Source: JANMDR01 sp031376425 (lineage in GTDB: Bacteria; Pseudomonadota; Gammaproteobacteria; Burkholderiales; Usitatibacteraceae). From it: a stretch of 32,086 bases of DNA. Positions 23,305 through 32,000 of the stretch are shown in pieces. The notes below the pieces were generated by a model. The model was given only the letters and a program-made list of their open reading frames with translations, was not told where the DNA came from and did no database searches. The stretch is from assembly GCA_031376425.1 (NCBI GenBank), contig JANMDR010000303.1:1-32086 (forward strand). Reading direction: 5' to 3'. Position 1 is the stretch's first letter. Each line of letters starts with the position of its first letter. Both the position numbers and the translations under genes were made by a program.

Positions 23305-25572
23305 ATGATTGCACCAGACTTAGAACTTAGCTTGCAAACTGGGTATACCGAAGCCAGATTAAAAAGGCATGAATTTCTTACGGTAGAACACTTACTGCTT
23401 ATCTTGCTTGACAATAAAGCGGCTACCGAAGTGCTTGAGGCTTGTTCCGCCAGTGTCGAAACCTTGCGCAAAGCGCTCATCGATTTTATTGAGCAACATA
23501 CCCCTGTAGTGGCGGGGGATGATCAGGTTGAGCCGCAGCCTACATTGGGCTTCCAGCGGGTGATTCAACGCGCCATGCTCCATGTGCAATCGTCAGGTAA
23601 GAAAGAAGTTTCTGGCGCAAATGTGCTGGTAGCAATTTACGGCGAAAAAGATTCTCATGCTGTTTATTATCTGCACCAGCAAAGCGTTTCGCGTTTGGAT
23701 GTGGTGAATTTCATTTCCCACGGTATTGCTAAAAATGCGGTAGCAGGACCTAAAAAAGAAGAGTCGGAAACTGAGGCGACCGAGGGCGAACAAGCCACCG
23801 GCGCGTTAGAAAGCTTTACGCAGCACTTAAACCAAATGGCTACCGATGGCAAAATTGATCCCCTAATTGGTCGTGCGGCCGAAGTGGAGCGTGTGATTCA
23901 AATTTTATGTCGCCGCCGCAAAAATAATCCGCTGCTGGTGGGCGAAGCTGGCGTGGGTAAAACCGCTATTGCTGAAGGCTTAGCCAAGCGCATTGTCGAT
24001 GGTGAGGTACCAGAAGTGCTCAGCAAAGCACAAGTATATTCCCTCGATATGGGCGCATTGCTCGCGGGCACTAAGTATCGCGGTGATTTTGAACAGCGCC
24101 TAAAAGCGGTGCTAAAGCAGCTTAAAGACAATCCTAATGCGGTGCTTTTTATCGATGAAATTCATACGCTAATCGGCGCAGGCTCGGCTTCTGGCGGCAC
24201 CTTGGATGCATCTAATTTGCTAAAGCCAGCATTATCAAGTGGCCAGTTAAAGTGTATTGGTGCGACCACCTACACCGAGTATCGCGGCATTTTTGAAAAA
24301 GATGCAGCACTGTCGCGGCGCTTCCAAAAAATTGATGTGCCAGAGCCATCAATTCCAGAGACGATTGAAATTTTACGTGGCCTAAAATCCCGATTTGAAA
24401 CACACCACAGCGTCAAATATACAGCAGCGGCGCTCACTACAGCGGCTGAACTTTCTGCACGCTATATCAACGATCGCCATCTACCGGATAAAGCGATTGA
24501 CGTGATTGATGAAGCGGGTGCCGCGCAACGTATTGCGCCTAAATCGAAACAAAAGAAAACGATTGGCAAAACCGAGATTGAAGAAATTGTCGCCAAAATG
24601 GCGCGTATCCCAGCGCGTAATGTTTCCAGTGATGATCGCAATGCCTTAAAAACCCTCGATCGTGATTTGCGTAATGTTGTATTTGGGCAAGACAAAGCAG
24701 TCGAAGCGTTGGCTACCGCAATCAAAATGTCTCGATCAGGTTTAGGCAGTCCGCAAAAACCTGTTGGCAGTTTCCTATTCTCTGGGCCTACCGGTGTTGG
24801 TAAAACCGAAGTGGCGCGTCAGCTTGCGTTTATTCTAGGCATTGAATTAATTCGCTTTGATATGAGCGAATATATGGAGCGCCACGCGGTATCGCGCTTA
24901 ATTGGTGCGCCTCCAGGCTATGTGGGTTTTGATCAAGGTGGCTTGCTGACTGAGGCTGTTACTAAACATCCGTACTGCGTGGTGCTGCTAGATGAAATTG
25001 AAAAGGCGCATCCTGATATCTACAACGTGCTGCTGCAAGTCATGGACCACGGTACGCTAACTGATAATAATGGTCGTAAAGCAGATTTCCGCAATGTGGT
25101 GCTGGTAATGACTACTAACGCCGGTGCTTCTGAATTGGCTAAAACCAGTATCGGCTTTACGAATGATAAAAAAGCCGGTGACGAAATGGCTGAAATTAAG
25201 CGCATGTTCACGCCTGAATTCCGCAACCGTTTAGACGCCACTATTTCATTCGCACCGCTAACCGAGCCAATCATCTTGAAGGTGGTGGATAAATTCTTGA
25301 TGCAGTTAGAAGGCCAATTAGCGGAGAAGAAGGTAGACGTAAGCTTCACCGATGAATTGAAAAAGTATCTTGCTAAAAATGGCTTCGATCCCCTCATGGG
25401 CGCGCGTCCGATGGCAAGATTAATTCAAGATACCATTCGGCGCGCCTTGGCTGATGAGTTACTGTTTGGTCGCTTAGCCAATGGCGGAAAAGTAGCGATT
25501 GGTGTGGATGCCGAAGGCAAGGTTAAGCTCGATATTTCTGAAGAAAAAGAGGCAGCGGTGGTAGAGCAGTAA
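23305..25572 (+). CDS. clpA: ATP-dependent Clp protease ATP-binding subunit ClpA
   Basis: The 755-residue AAA+ unfoldase works with ClpP and ClpS. The N-domain spans about 1-140. The first ATPase has Walker A GEAGVGKT (213-220) and Walker B LFIDE (281-285). The second has GPTGVGKT (494-501) and LLDE (561-564). The ClpP-docking loop is IGF at 616-618, a variant of IGL. Two complete AAA+ modules and the absence of the ClpB middle coiled coil identify ClpA. It follows clpS and ends at its own terminator. Confidence 0.97.
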   Translation: MIAPDLELSLQTGYTEARLKRHEFLTVEHLLLILLDNKAATEVLEACSASVETLRKALIDFIEQHTPVVAGDDQVEPQPTLGFQRVIQRAMLHVQSSGKKEVSGANVLVAIYGEKDSHAVYYLHQQSVSRLDVVNFISHGIAKNAVAGPKKEESETEATEGEQATGALESFTQHLNQMATDGKIDPLIGRAAEVERVIQILCRRRKNNPLLVGEAGVGKTAIAEGLAKRIVDGEVPEVLSKAQVYSLDMGALLAGTKYRGDFEQRLKAVLKQLKDNPNAVLFIDEIHTLIGAGSASGGTLDASNLLKPALSSGQLKCIGATTYTEYRGIFEKDAALSRRFQKIDVPEPSIPETIEILRGLKSRFETHHSVKYTAAALTTAAELSARYINDRHLPDKAIDVIDEAGAAQRIAPKSKQKKTIGKTEIEEIVAKMARIPARNVSSDDRNALKTLDRDLRNVVFGQDKAVEALATAIKMSRSGLGSPQKPVGSFLFSGPTGVGKTEVARQLAFILGIELIRFDMSEYMERHAVSRLIGAPPGYVGFDQGGLLTEAVTKHPYCVVLLDEIEKAHPDIYNVLLQVMDHGTLTDNNGRKADFRNVVLVMTTNAGASELAKTSIGFTNDKKAGDEMAEIKRMFTPEFRNRLDATISFAPLTEPIILKVVDKFLMQLEGQLAEKKVDVSFTDELKKYLAKNGFDPLMGARPMARLIQDTIRRALADELLFGRLANGGKVAIGVDAEGKVKLDISEEKEAAVVEQ

Positions 25573-25616
25573 ACATTGAGCAACGCTGCATAAAGACAGT
25601 TACAGTAAAGGAAATT

Positions 25617-25653
25617 GCCCAAAACGAAGTCTTAGTTTTGGGCTTTTCTTTTT
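25617..25653 (+). terminator. Terminator of clpS-clpA
   Basis: GCCCAAAAC (25617-25625) pairs with GTTTTGGGC (25635-25643) and is followed by TTTTCTTTTT. It lies 45 bases past the clpA stop. Confidence 0.92.
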
Positions 25654-25723
25654 CGATTTTACCGAAGGGCTTGAAGTTGCGTTATCCTGATGAAAATATG
25701 AATTATTTTCTGAGGAGAAAACC

Positions 25724-26134
25724 ATGCACACCCTGATTCAACGCCCCCCCCTATTTTGTGCGGCAGCTTTGATGTTTAGCAACCTCGTGTTCGCTCAAGC
25801 CAGCACCAACCCGCCGCCGCCTAGTGCTGTTGCACCACCGCCTGCTGCTGCCGTTGCGCCGCCGCCCATTCCTTTTGCCCCGTCTAACCTGACGCCGTCT
25901 GGTGTGCGCGCCCTTGCTGCTAATTGTGCCGCCTGCCATGGCACTAACGGCAAGAGCGCTGCGGGTTCAGTCGTACCAGGCTTAGCGGGACGCGATCCGG
26001 AATACTTTGTGACGCAGATGGCTAATTTTAAAAATGGCACGCGGCAAGCCACCTTGATGCATCAGATCAGTAAGGGTTATACCGATGCGGAAATTAAGGC
26101 GCTGGCTGATTATTTTGCCGCCCAAAAACCTTAG
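25724..26134 (+). CDS. fccA: Class I c-type cytochrome, subunit of sulfide dehydrogenase
   Basis: The 136-residue precursor has a Sec signal peptide ending near VFAQA (22-26) and an unusual Pro/Ala linker (about 30-53). A monohaem cytochrome c domain follows with CAACH (Cys68, Cys71, His72) and the likely axial Met112 in LMHQISKGYTD. It is probably the haem subunit partner of the flavoprotein encoded 38 bases downstream, passing electrons from sulfide to the respiratory chain. A strong GAGGAG site precedes the ATG. An eight-C run at 25744-25751 lies inside the signal peptide codons. By itself it could be any small cytochrome; the neighbour supports the call. Confidence 0.85.
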   Translation: MHTLIQRPPLFCAAALMFSNLVFAQASTNPPPPSAVAPPPAAAVAPPPIPFAPSNLTPSGVRALAANCAACHGTNGKSAAGSVVPGLAGRDPEYFVTQMANFKNGTRQATLMHQISKGYTDAEIKALADYFAAQKP

Positions 26135-26172
26135 CGTTCTATTAAATCAAAGCGAAATTCGAGGATAAAATC

Positions 26173-27465
26173 ATGACAACTAATCGTAGAAATTTTGTTA
26201 AAAGTGCGGGCGCGCTAGCTGGTGGTGTTCTATTTACTGGCGTTACCGGCTTATCTGGATGTGCCACAACAAGCCTTGCCACTGGCGGGGGTAATCGCGT
26301 GGTGATTGTGGGCGGTGGTTGTGGTGGTGCTACCGCAGCTAAATATATTCGAATGCTTGATGCAAAAATTGAAGTGGTGATGATTGAACGTAATCCTACG
26401 TTTATCTCTTGTCCAATTTCTAATTTAGTCATCGGAGGCAGTAAAACTTTAGCTGATCTCACCATGAGCTATGACGGACTGCAAAACACATGGGGCGTTA
26501 AAGTGGTGCAGGGCGAAGCCGTGGCAGTAGACCACGATAAAAAGCAGGTGCGTTTGAGCAATGGTGAGGTTATTGCCTATGCCCGCGTGGTGCTCTCGCC
26601 TGGCGTAGATTTTATGTACTCAGCATTGCCTAGCCTAAATAATGCCGATGCGCAGGGTCGCGTGTTGCATGCGTGGAAAGCGGGCGCACAAACGGTTGCA
26701 TTGCGTAAACAGCTCGAAAGTATGCGCGATGGCGGTGTGGTGGCTATTGCCATACCAGAAGCACCGTATCGCTGCCCTCCCGGCCCGTATGAGCGTGCCT
26801 GTCAAATGGCAGCGTATTTAAAACAAGCAAAACCAAAGTCTAAGGTGCTGATACTAGACGCAAATATGGATGTGACTTCTAAGCCTGCATTGTTTAAAAA
26901 AGCGTGGGCAGAAATGTATCCGGGGATGGTTGAATACCGACCTAATAGCAAGTTAGTAGATGTGGATTTACAAACCATGACGGCTAAGCTGGAGTTAGAT
27001 GACGTGAAAGTAGATGTGCTCAATGCATTGCCGCCAATGAAAGCTGGCGCTATTGCTGATGCCTTCATTACCGCAAATAAACGTTGGTGCGAGATTAATT
27101 GGCTGACCTACGAAGCCAAAAATGCCCCCGGTGTACATTTGCTTGGCGATGCTTTGCAAATTGCGCCACTCATGCCGAAGTCTGGCCATATGGCAAATGC
27201 CCACGGTAAGGCCTGTGCAGCGGCTGTTGTGGCCTTGATGAATGGCGAAGAACCCAACCCTAGCCCAACGCTCTCTAACACATGTTATAGCTTCGTATCG
27301 GCGGATAAAGTGGTGCACGTTGCCTCTATCCATAAATACGACACGCAGGCAAAAACCATGCGCACGGTTCCCGGTTCTGGTGGCGTTTCTGCAGCAGCAA
27401 GTGAATTGGAAGGTCAATACGCCATGACGTGGGCGAAAAATATTTGGGCTGATTCTTTGACCTAA
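26173..27465 (+). CDS. fccB: Sulfide dehydrogenase flavoprotein subunit (flavocytochrome c)
   Basis: The 430-residue protein matches FccB along its length. It has a Tat signal (RRNFVK, residues 5-10) with LSGC at 27-30, which could make it a lipoprotein. The FAD dinucleotide fold is RVVIVGGGCGGATAAKYIR. Cys80 in FISCPISNLVIGG aligns with the cysteine that links FAD covalently in Allochromatium. The redox pair is Cys201 in RCPPGPYERA and Cys371 in NTCYSF. It oxidises sulfide to sulfur in the periplasm. GAGG lies just before the ATG. It is co-transcribed with fccA and ends at the 27541 terminator. Confidence 0.93.
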   Translation: MTTNRRNFVKSAGALAGGVLFTGVTGLSGCATTSLATGGGNRVVIVGGGCGGATAAKYIRMLDAKIEVVMIERNPTFISCPISNLVIGGSKTLADLTMSYDGLQNTWGVKVVQGEAVAVDHDKKQVRLSNGEVIAYARVVLSPGVDFMYSALPSLNNADAQGRVLHAWKAGAQTVALRKQLESMRDGGVVAIAIPEAPYRCPPGPYERACQMAAYLKQAKPKSKVLILDANMDVTSKPALFKKAWAEMYPGMVEYRPNSKLVDVDLQTMTAKLELDDVKVDVLNALPPMKAGAIADAFITANKRWCEINWLTYEAKNAPGVHLLGDALQIAPLMPKSGHMANAHGKACAAAVVALMNGEEPNPSPTLSNTCYSFVSADKVVHVASIHKYDTQAKTMRTVPGSGGVSAAASELEGQYAMTWAKNIWADSLT

Positions 27466-27540
27466 AAACCACGTAACCTTTGGGCAGCGACGGCGTTAAA
27501 GATTTAATCGCTTAGTTGCACCGTTCAATGGTATCGCTGC

Positions 27541-27569
27541 AAAAATGGAGAGCAATGCTCTCCATTTTT
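27541..27569 (+). terminator. Terminator of fccAB
   Basis: AAAAATGGAGAGC (27541-27553) and GCTCTCCATTTTT (27557-27569) form a 13-bp perfect stem with a three-base loop. It ends in five T residues and lies 75 bases after the fccB stop. It ends 22 bases before the next gene start. Confidence 0.88.
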
Positions 27570-27591
27570 ATTTCAAAATTTGGAGATAGTA

Positions 27592-28014
27592 ATGCGTTTA
27601 AAACAAGTTCAAGCAGTTGTAGTCGCTGCATTTATAGCCATTGTATCTGCAAGCTTTAGCCAAATAACCAGCGGGCAAACATCAGCGTCTGCGTTTGCTG
27701 CTCCGGTGAAAACAGCGGCATCTACCGATGCAGAAATCGCCGCGCTTTTCACCTACCTTGAAAAATCTGGTTGTGAATTTAATCGTAATGGCACATGGTA
27801 CAACGGTAGCGAAGCCGTTACCCACATCCGCAAAAAACTAGATTATTTGCAAGGCAAAAAACGCATTACCGACACCGAAAGCTTCATCATTCGAGCCGCA
27901 TCGGTAAGCAGCTCCAGTGGTAAAAATTACGAAGTGCGTTGCGATGGTAAAGCGGCGGTACCGAGCGGCGATTGGTTCAAAGCGGAGTTGGCTAAAATGC
28001 GTAAAGCGAAGTAA
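27592..28014 (+). CDS. DUF5329-like exported protein
   Basis: The 140-residue product has a hydrophobic signal region (AVVVAAFIAIVSASFS) and then the DUF5329 pattern: EIAALFTYLEKSGCEFNRNG with TWYNGSEAV, a middle DTESFIIRAAS and a late YEVRCDGK with WFKAELAKMR. Two cysteines (in SGCEF and VRCDG) may form a disulfide in the periplasm. The role of the family is unknown. The ATG at 27592 has GGAG six bases upstream and is preferred over the in-frame TTG at 27580. It converges with the interrupted deacylase gene, with 17 bases between the stop codons. Confidence 0.75.
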   Translation: MRLKQVQAVVVAAFIAIVSASFSQITSGQTSASAFAAPVKTAASTDAEIAALFTYLEKSGCEFNRNGTWYNGSEAVTHIRKKLDYLQGKKRITDTESFIIRAASVSSSSGKNYEVRCDGKAAVPSGDWFKAELAKMRKAK

Positions 28015-28031
28015 ATCGCACGGCACACTAT

Positions 28032-29672
28032 TTACTTCGCGCCCGTCCACGCCGGGCCACGTAGCGCCTGCCCTGCTCGTGCCCCTGTGTGTTTGCCATC
28101 GGTGATTGTGGCTATGCCGTTAACCAATACATGGCTAAACCCAACTGAGAATTGATGAGGATTTTCAAACGTGGCCTTATCAATTACGGCGTTTTCATCA
28201 AAAATAACGATATCGGCCGCGAAGCCTTCGCGTAGTTGCCCACGATCTTTCAATTGAAATTTTTGGGCAGCCAAAGAAGTCATACGACGTACGGCATCTT
28301 CAAGGCGAATTACTTTTTCTTCGCGCACATACTTGCCTAATACGCGGGCATTAGTGCCATAGCTGCGCGGGTGGGGCATGCCTTGACCGTCTTGCACCCC
28401 GCCATCAGCACCTATCATATTGAAGGGGTAGCGCATGATCGCTTTTACATCTTCCTCATTCATGGTGTGATAAACCATTTGCGCACCTCCGGCCAAAATA
28501 ATTTCCAGCATAGTTTCAATTTCATTTTCGGCCGTGGCGGATCTACCACGGCTTAGATTTATTTGCGCAATATTTGTACCGTTGAGTTTAGGGTCAGCTT
28601 CGTGACGTGCTACCACCGCGTAACTAAAATCAGGCCGTTTTGAGACCCGCATACTGGTCAGCATTTCTTCTATTATTTTTGCTTTCGTATCGGGTTTAAT
28701 AATGCGCGCCTTGGTTGCTTCTGGCCCATCAGCTCCCGCCCAATCTGGCAGCATTACGCCCAAATTTGTAGAGCTTGCGGTATAGGGGTATTGATCGATT
28801 GTGACCTCAAGTCCCTCGCGCCGCGCTGCTTCAATTAGGCTCAAGGTTTCGGTTGAGCGGCCCTAATTGGCAGGTGCCCCCACTTTGAAGTGCGAAATTT
28901 GCACGGGTAAATTAGCCTGTCTACCAATATTGAGCGCTTCATTGATGGCATCGCTCACCTTATTACCTTCATTACGAATATGCGATGCATATAAACCGCC
29001 GTGCTTAGCGGCGGTACGGGCTAGGCCAATAACTTCATCGGTGTTGCTATAAGTGCCTGGCAGATAAATTAAACCAGTTGATAAGCCAACAGCACCATCG
29101 CGCATTGCTGCCGCCACTAAGCTTTCCATTGCGGATTGCTCGATAGGGGTCGCCGCACGATTAGCAAGGTCGAGTACGGCGCGGCGCACGGTATTGTGGC
29201 CTACCAAGGAGGCGACATTGATGGACGTTTTATCTTTATCAATCCGCGCGAAAAATTCTGGCAAATTAGTAGCGGAGCCGCCGCAGTTGCCAGTGATGAC
29301 GGTAGTCACGCCATCGTAAATAAAATTATCAGCAGTCGGTGTAGCAAATAAGCCTAATTCGATATGTGCATGTACATCAATAAAACCGGGTGCCACGATT
29401 TGTTTTTTTGCGTCAATGGTTCGATCAGCACGCAGTGTGCCGAGATTACCCACCTTTACGATCTTACCTTGGTATACGGCAATATCACCCCAACTCCAGC
29501 TGTTACCCGTGCCATCTAAAATGCGCCCATTGATAATGATGGTGTCTACTTTTTCCGGAAGTGCATTCATGGTGCTGCACCCAGCTATAGCACTCATTAA
29601 CCCAGTGACGAGCAGGATTGCCAGTAGTCGTTGCACAATACTGTGCTGGCGGTAATATTTAGAATTTAACAT
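28032..29672 (-). pseudogene. N-acyl-D-amino-acid deacylase family gene split by an in-frame amber codon
   Basis: Two halves in the same frame together make a full-length amidohydrolase of about 546 codons. They are parted only by TAG at 28863-28865, inside VGAPAN-stop-GRSTETLSL. Relatives carry Trp at this point (PANWGR), so a TGG to TAG change explains it. The first half has a lipobox IAGC (Cys32 from the ATG at 29672) and the metal-site motifs GFIDVHAH, GNCGGS, ASHIRNE and SHFKVG. The second half keeps GADGGVQDGQ and the AADIVIFDE end. No other damage is seen. The start is uncertain (29675 and 29789 are alternatives), and an internal TTG at 28844 is the only obvious restart. Amber suppression or a base-call error would restore the enzyme. 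Confidence 0.85.
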
Positions 29673-29936
29673 CATGAAGGTCGGCATTGAAAAAACCAAT
29701 GCTACCGTAACTGCCATGGGCTGTGTAAATTTACGGTAAGTGCGTGTGCGGTGAATACACGATTGATTTACTAAGTTTGCACGATGCACACAGATAAGCG
29801 TAAGCTATTACTTCGCGGTTAATTACGCGTCGAGCATCGCTGGTGTTTTTTAAACGCTAAACCCTTGTTCAGGTATGCGAATTGCCGTGCAAAAATGTGA
29901 AATCATTAATTAACAAATCTATAACGAGGAAATATT

Positions 29937-30143
29937 ATGACTGTCGCACGCGTAACGGAAGTAATCGCCGCTTCTAAAAAGAGTTTTGATGACGCTATTG
30001 AAACGGGTGTATCTAGGGCTAATAAAACGTTGAAAAACGTCACCGGCGCTTGGGTAAAAGATCAGAGTATGGAGATTTCAAAAGGTAAAGTAACGCTGTA
30101 TAAGGTTGTATTGAAAATCACCTTTATTTTGAACGATTCCTAA
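29937..30143 (+). CDS. Dodecin (flavin-binding storage protein)
   Basis: The 68-residue protein matches dodecin throughout: VARVTEVIAASKKSFDDAI, RANKTLKNVTGAWVKDQ with the flavin-stacking Trp39, and the final strand YKVVLKITFILND. Dodecins form hollow dodecamers that bind flavins and protect them. A strong GAGGAAA site precedes the ATG. The gene stands alone between divergent and downstream units; the 147 bases upstream show no clear promoter boxes. Confidence 0.96.
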   Translation: MTVARVTEVIAASKKSFDDAIETGVSRANKTLKNVTGAWVKDQSMEISKGKVTLYKVVLKITFILNDS

Positions 30144-30192
30144 GTAAAGTCTGTAGCATAGTGCGAATCTATGCCATAAACTTACCGCAAAC

Positions 30193-30220
30193 CTACCGCA
30201 AACTGATTATTTTGCGGTAG
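30193..30220 (+). terminator. Possible hairpin terminator after dodecin
   Basis: CTACCGCAAA (30193-30202) pairs perfectly with TTTGCGGTAG (30211-30220). The left arm is preceded by a near copy, CTTACCGCAAA (30181-30191), which could compete for the same partner. The T-tract is poor, so termination is uncertain. Confidence 0.45.
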
Positions 30221-30281
30221 GGTATTTGGTAATCGCCATTGTCTGTCCGCGTTTTTGAATGCATAAACCGTAGGGAAAATG

Positions 30282-30956
30282 ATGCAAAAAAATAAATCTA
30301 TTGCCATCGCACCAAAAGTATCGCTCAAGCGCAATAAAATTTTAGCGCTCGCTGTTTTGTTGCTAGTAGGCGCTGGCCTGTTTACAGCGCAAACTGTGTT
30401 GGCACAGGCCAAGCCTAAAAAAGGCACACCTGCAACCACGCAACCTGCAGCCGAACCTGCGCCATCGGCAACGGCAGGTGATCCCGTACTCACTAATCGT
30501 GCGACTGAAATGTACAAGGCCGCAGATAGTGATTCACCCGTGGTAGAAAAATTATCGGCGAAAACGCAGGTACGCGTTGTTGAGCGTAAAGGTAAATGGC
30601 ATAGAGTCATTGCCGCTAGTAATGCCACTGGTTGGGTAAATATGATGCATTTACGCGGTGAAGTAATTGTGGTGGCATCTAATTCTGAGCCGGGTATTTT
30701 ATCGGGCATCACTGGTGCGCTGAGTGCTTCGGGTAGCAGTGGTTCACAAAAATCGCAGGGTGCGACATTGGGGATACGTGGGCTTACTGCTGAGCAATTG
30801 CAGAATGCAGCGCCAAATCCAGCGGCACTGGCAAAAGTTCGTAGCTTTAAATCAGATTCGGGTGAAGCGGAGCGCTTTGCACGAGACGCTAGTCTTAAAA
30901 AAGTGGAAGCGAGTTTGATTGATTCCAACGGCAAACCCACAACGCTTAAGTTATAA
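30282..30956 (+). CDS. Exported bacterial SH3-domain protein
   Basis: The protein (224 residues from the ATG at 30282) has a signal or anchor helix (ILALAVLLLVGAGLFTAQTV), a Pro/Ala/Thr linker and an SH3-like domain at about 70-125: TEMYKAADSDSPVVEKL, VRVVERKGKWHRV and TGWVNMMHL. A Gly/Ser linker and a charged helical tail follow. Bacterial SH3 domains bind peptidoglycan or protein ligands. AGGG stands six bases before the second of two adjacent ATG codons; 30279 is equally possible. The metalloprotease gene follows by nine bases, so the two are co-expressed, and the SH3 protein may position or regulate the protease. Confidence 0.82.
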   Translation: MQKNKSIAIAPKVSLKRNKILALAVLLLVGAGLFTAQTVLAQAKPKKGTPATTQPAAEPAPSATAGDPVLTNRATEMYKAADSDSPVVEKLSAKTQVRVVERKGKWHRVIAASNATGWVNMMHLRGEVIVVASNSEPGILSGITGALSASGSSGSQKSQGATLGIRGLTAEQLQNAAPNPAALAKVRSFKSDSGEAERFARDASLKKVEASLIDSNGKPTTLKL

Positions 30957-30965
30957 GGCACTAAT

Positions 30966-31838
30966 ATGAAGAATAAATTCAGTTTGTTGGTTCTTGGGAT
31001 AGCAATGGCCTTCTCAAGTGCAAGTATGCATGCCTCGGCACAGTTTAACATTGGTGGTTTTTTGGAAAAGGCTAAAAAGGCGACGGAGGTTGCAAAGGAT
31101 TTAACCGACGCCAATAAGGAATTTACCGACGAAGAAGAAGCGGCGTTGGGTGAGAATTTTGCCTTGACATTCTTGGGCGCGGTTCCGCTGCACCCAGACG
31201 CAAATTTACAGCGGTACGTGAACAAGGTCGGTAAGTGGATCGCTGCAAATTCAGAGCGCCCAAATTTAAACTGGTCATTTGCTGTTTTGGATATGCCCAG
31301 CGTTAATGCCTTCGCTGTACCTGGTGGCACGATTTTTGTATCATCTGGTTTAGTCAAAAAAATGAAATCCGAGGCCGAACTTGCTGGCGTACTTGCACAT
31401 GAGATCGGTCATGTGCTTTTGCGGCACCACGTAAATGCCTTTCGTAATAATAGTCTAAAATCCGGCATGGGCAAGGTAGGTGGAGTACTCATTGATCGGT
31501 CTAAGGCGTCAGCGCTAGGAAAAGAAGCGCTTGGTGTATTAGGAAACTTCGTCGGTACTCTGTATTCGAAGGGTTTAGATAAAGGTGATGAATACGATGC
31601 AGACCGCGTGGGTGTGATGCTGGCAGCCCGCGCCGGATATGACCCTTATGGATTGGTAGTCGTGCTACAAAAACTGACGAGTCTGAGCGCGGATACCGAT
31701 ATTTCGATGATGAGCACCCATCCATCGGCCACTGATCGCATGGCTAAAATCGAGGAATTTACGCCAGTTCTCGATCGCTTCGCTACTCAGCCACAAGTGG
31801 AAACGCGTTTCATGCGGGCGACAGCAAGCTTGAAGTAA
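30966..31838 (+). CDS. M48-family periplasmic zinc metalloprotease
   Basis: The 290-residue precursor has a signal peptide ending near ASAQ (residues 23-26). The M48 domain has HEIGH (His145, Glu146, His149) and the third zinc ligand Glu209 in GDEYDADRVG. VNAFAVPGGTIFVSSGL before it is the usual substrate-strand segment, and STHPSATDRM closes the domain. It lacks the C-terminal TPR region of BepA, so it is closer to the short LoiP/YcaL-type proteases of outer-membrane quality control; that assignment is inferred. It is the second gene of a pair with the SH3 protein and is followed by a terminator. Confidence 0.9.
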   Translation: MKNKFSLLVLGIAMAFSSASMHASAQFNIGGFLEKAKKATEVAKDLTDANKEFTDEEEAALGENFALTFLGAVPLHPDANLQRYVNKVGKWIAANSERPNLNWSFAVLDMPSVNAFAVPGGTIFVSSGLVKKMKSEAELAGVLAHEIGHVLLRHHVNAFRNNSLKSGMGKVGGVLIDRSKASALGKEALGVLGNFVGTLYSKGLDKGDEYDADRVGVMLAARAGYDPYGLVVVLQKLTSLSADTDISMMSTHPSATDRMAKIEEFTPVLDRFATQPQVETRFMRATASLK

Positions 31839-31890
31839 TAATTTTTCTGGTGGCGCGGGTAATACCTAACCTGCTAGGCCTTTAACCAAG

Positions 31891-31927
31891 CAAAACCCCA
31901 CAGTTGCATTGCACCTGTGGGGTTTTG
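31891..31927 (+). terminator. Terminator of the SH3-M48 unit
   Basis: CAAAACCCCACAG (31891-31903) pairs perfectly with CTGTGGGGTTTTG (31915-31927) around an 11-base loop. The right arm ends in a T-rich run (TTTTGTTTTGTTGG, 31923-31936). It lies 52 bases after the protease stop. Confidence 0.88.
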
Positions 31928-32000
31928 TTTTGTTGGGGCATCTTGATTCCATTTCCATTTCATTCGTGCGTTATTTCCCCCTGAGTGTTACATAAACACC

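Noticed and set aside
28863..28865. Amber codon as evidence of genome-wide TAG recoding or selenocysteine/pyrrolysine-type insertion
   Set aside because: TAG ends other intact genes here (stops at 19852-19854 and 26132-26134) and the residue expected is Trp. A local nonsense change is simpler.
30182..31357. 391-codon open frame on the minus strand
   Set aside because: It lies wholly antisense to the SH3 and M48 genes, which have signal peptides, ribosome binding sites and the HEIGH motif. The antisense product shows no domain and is a codon-bias shadow.
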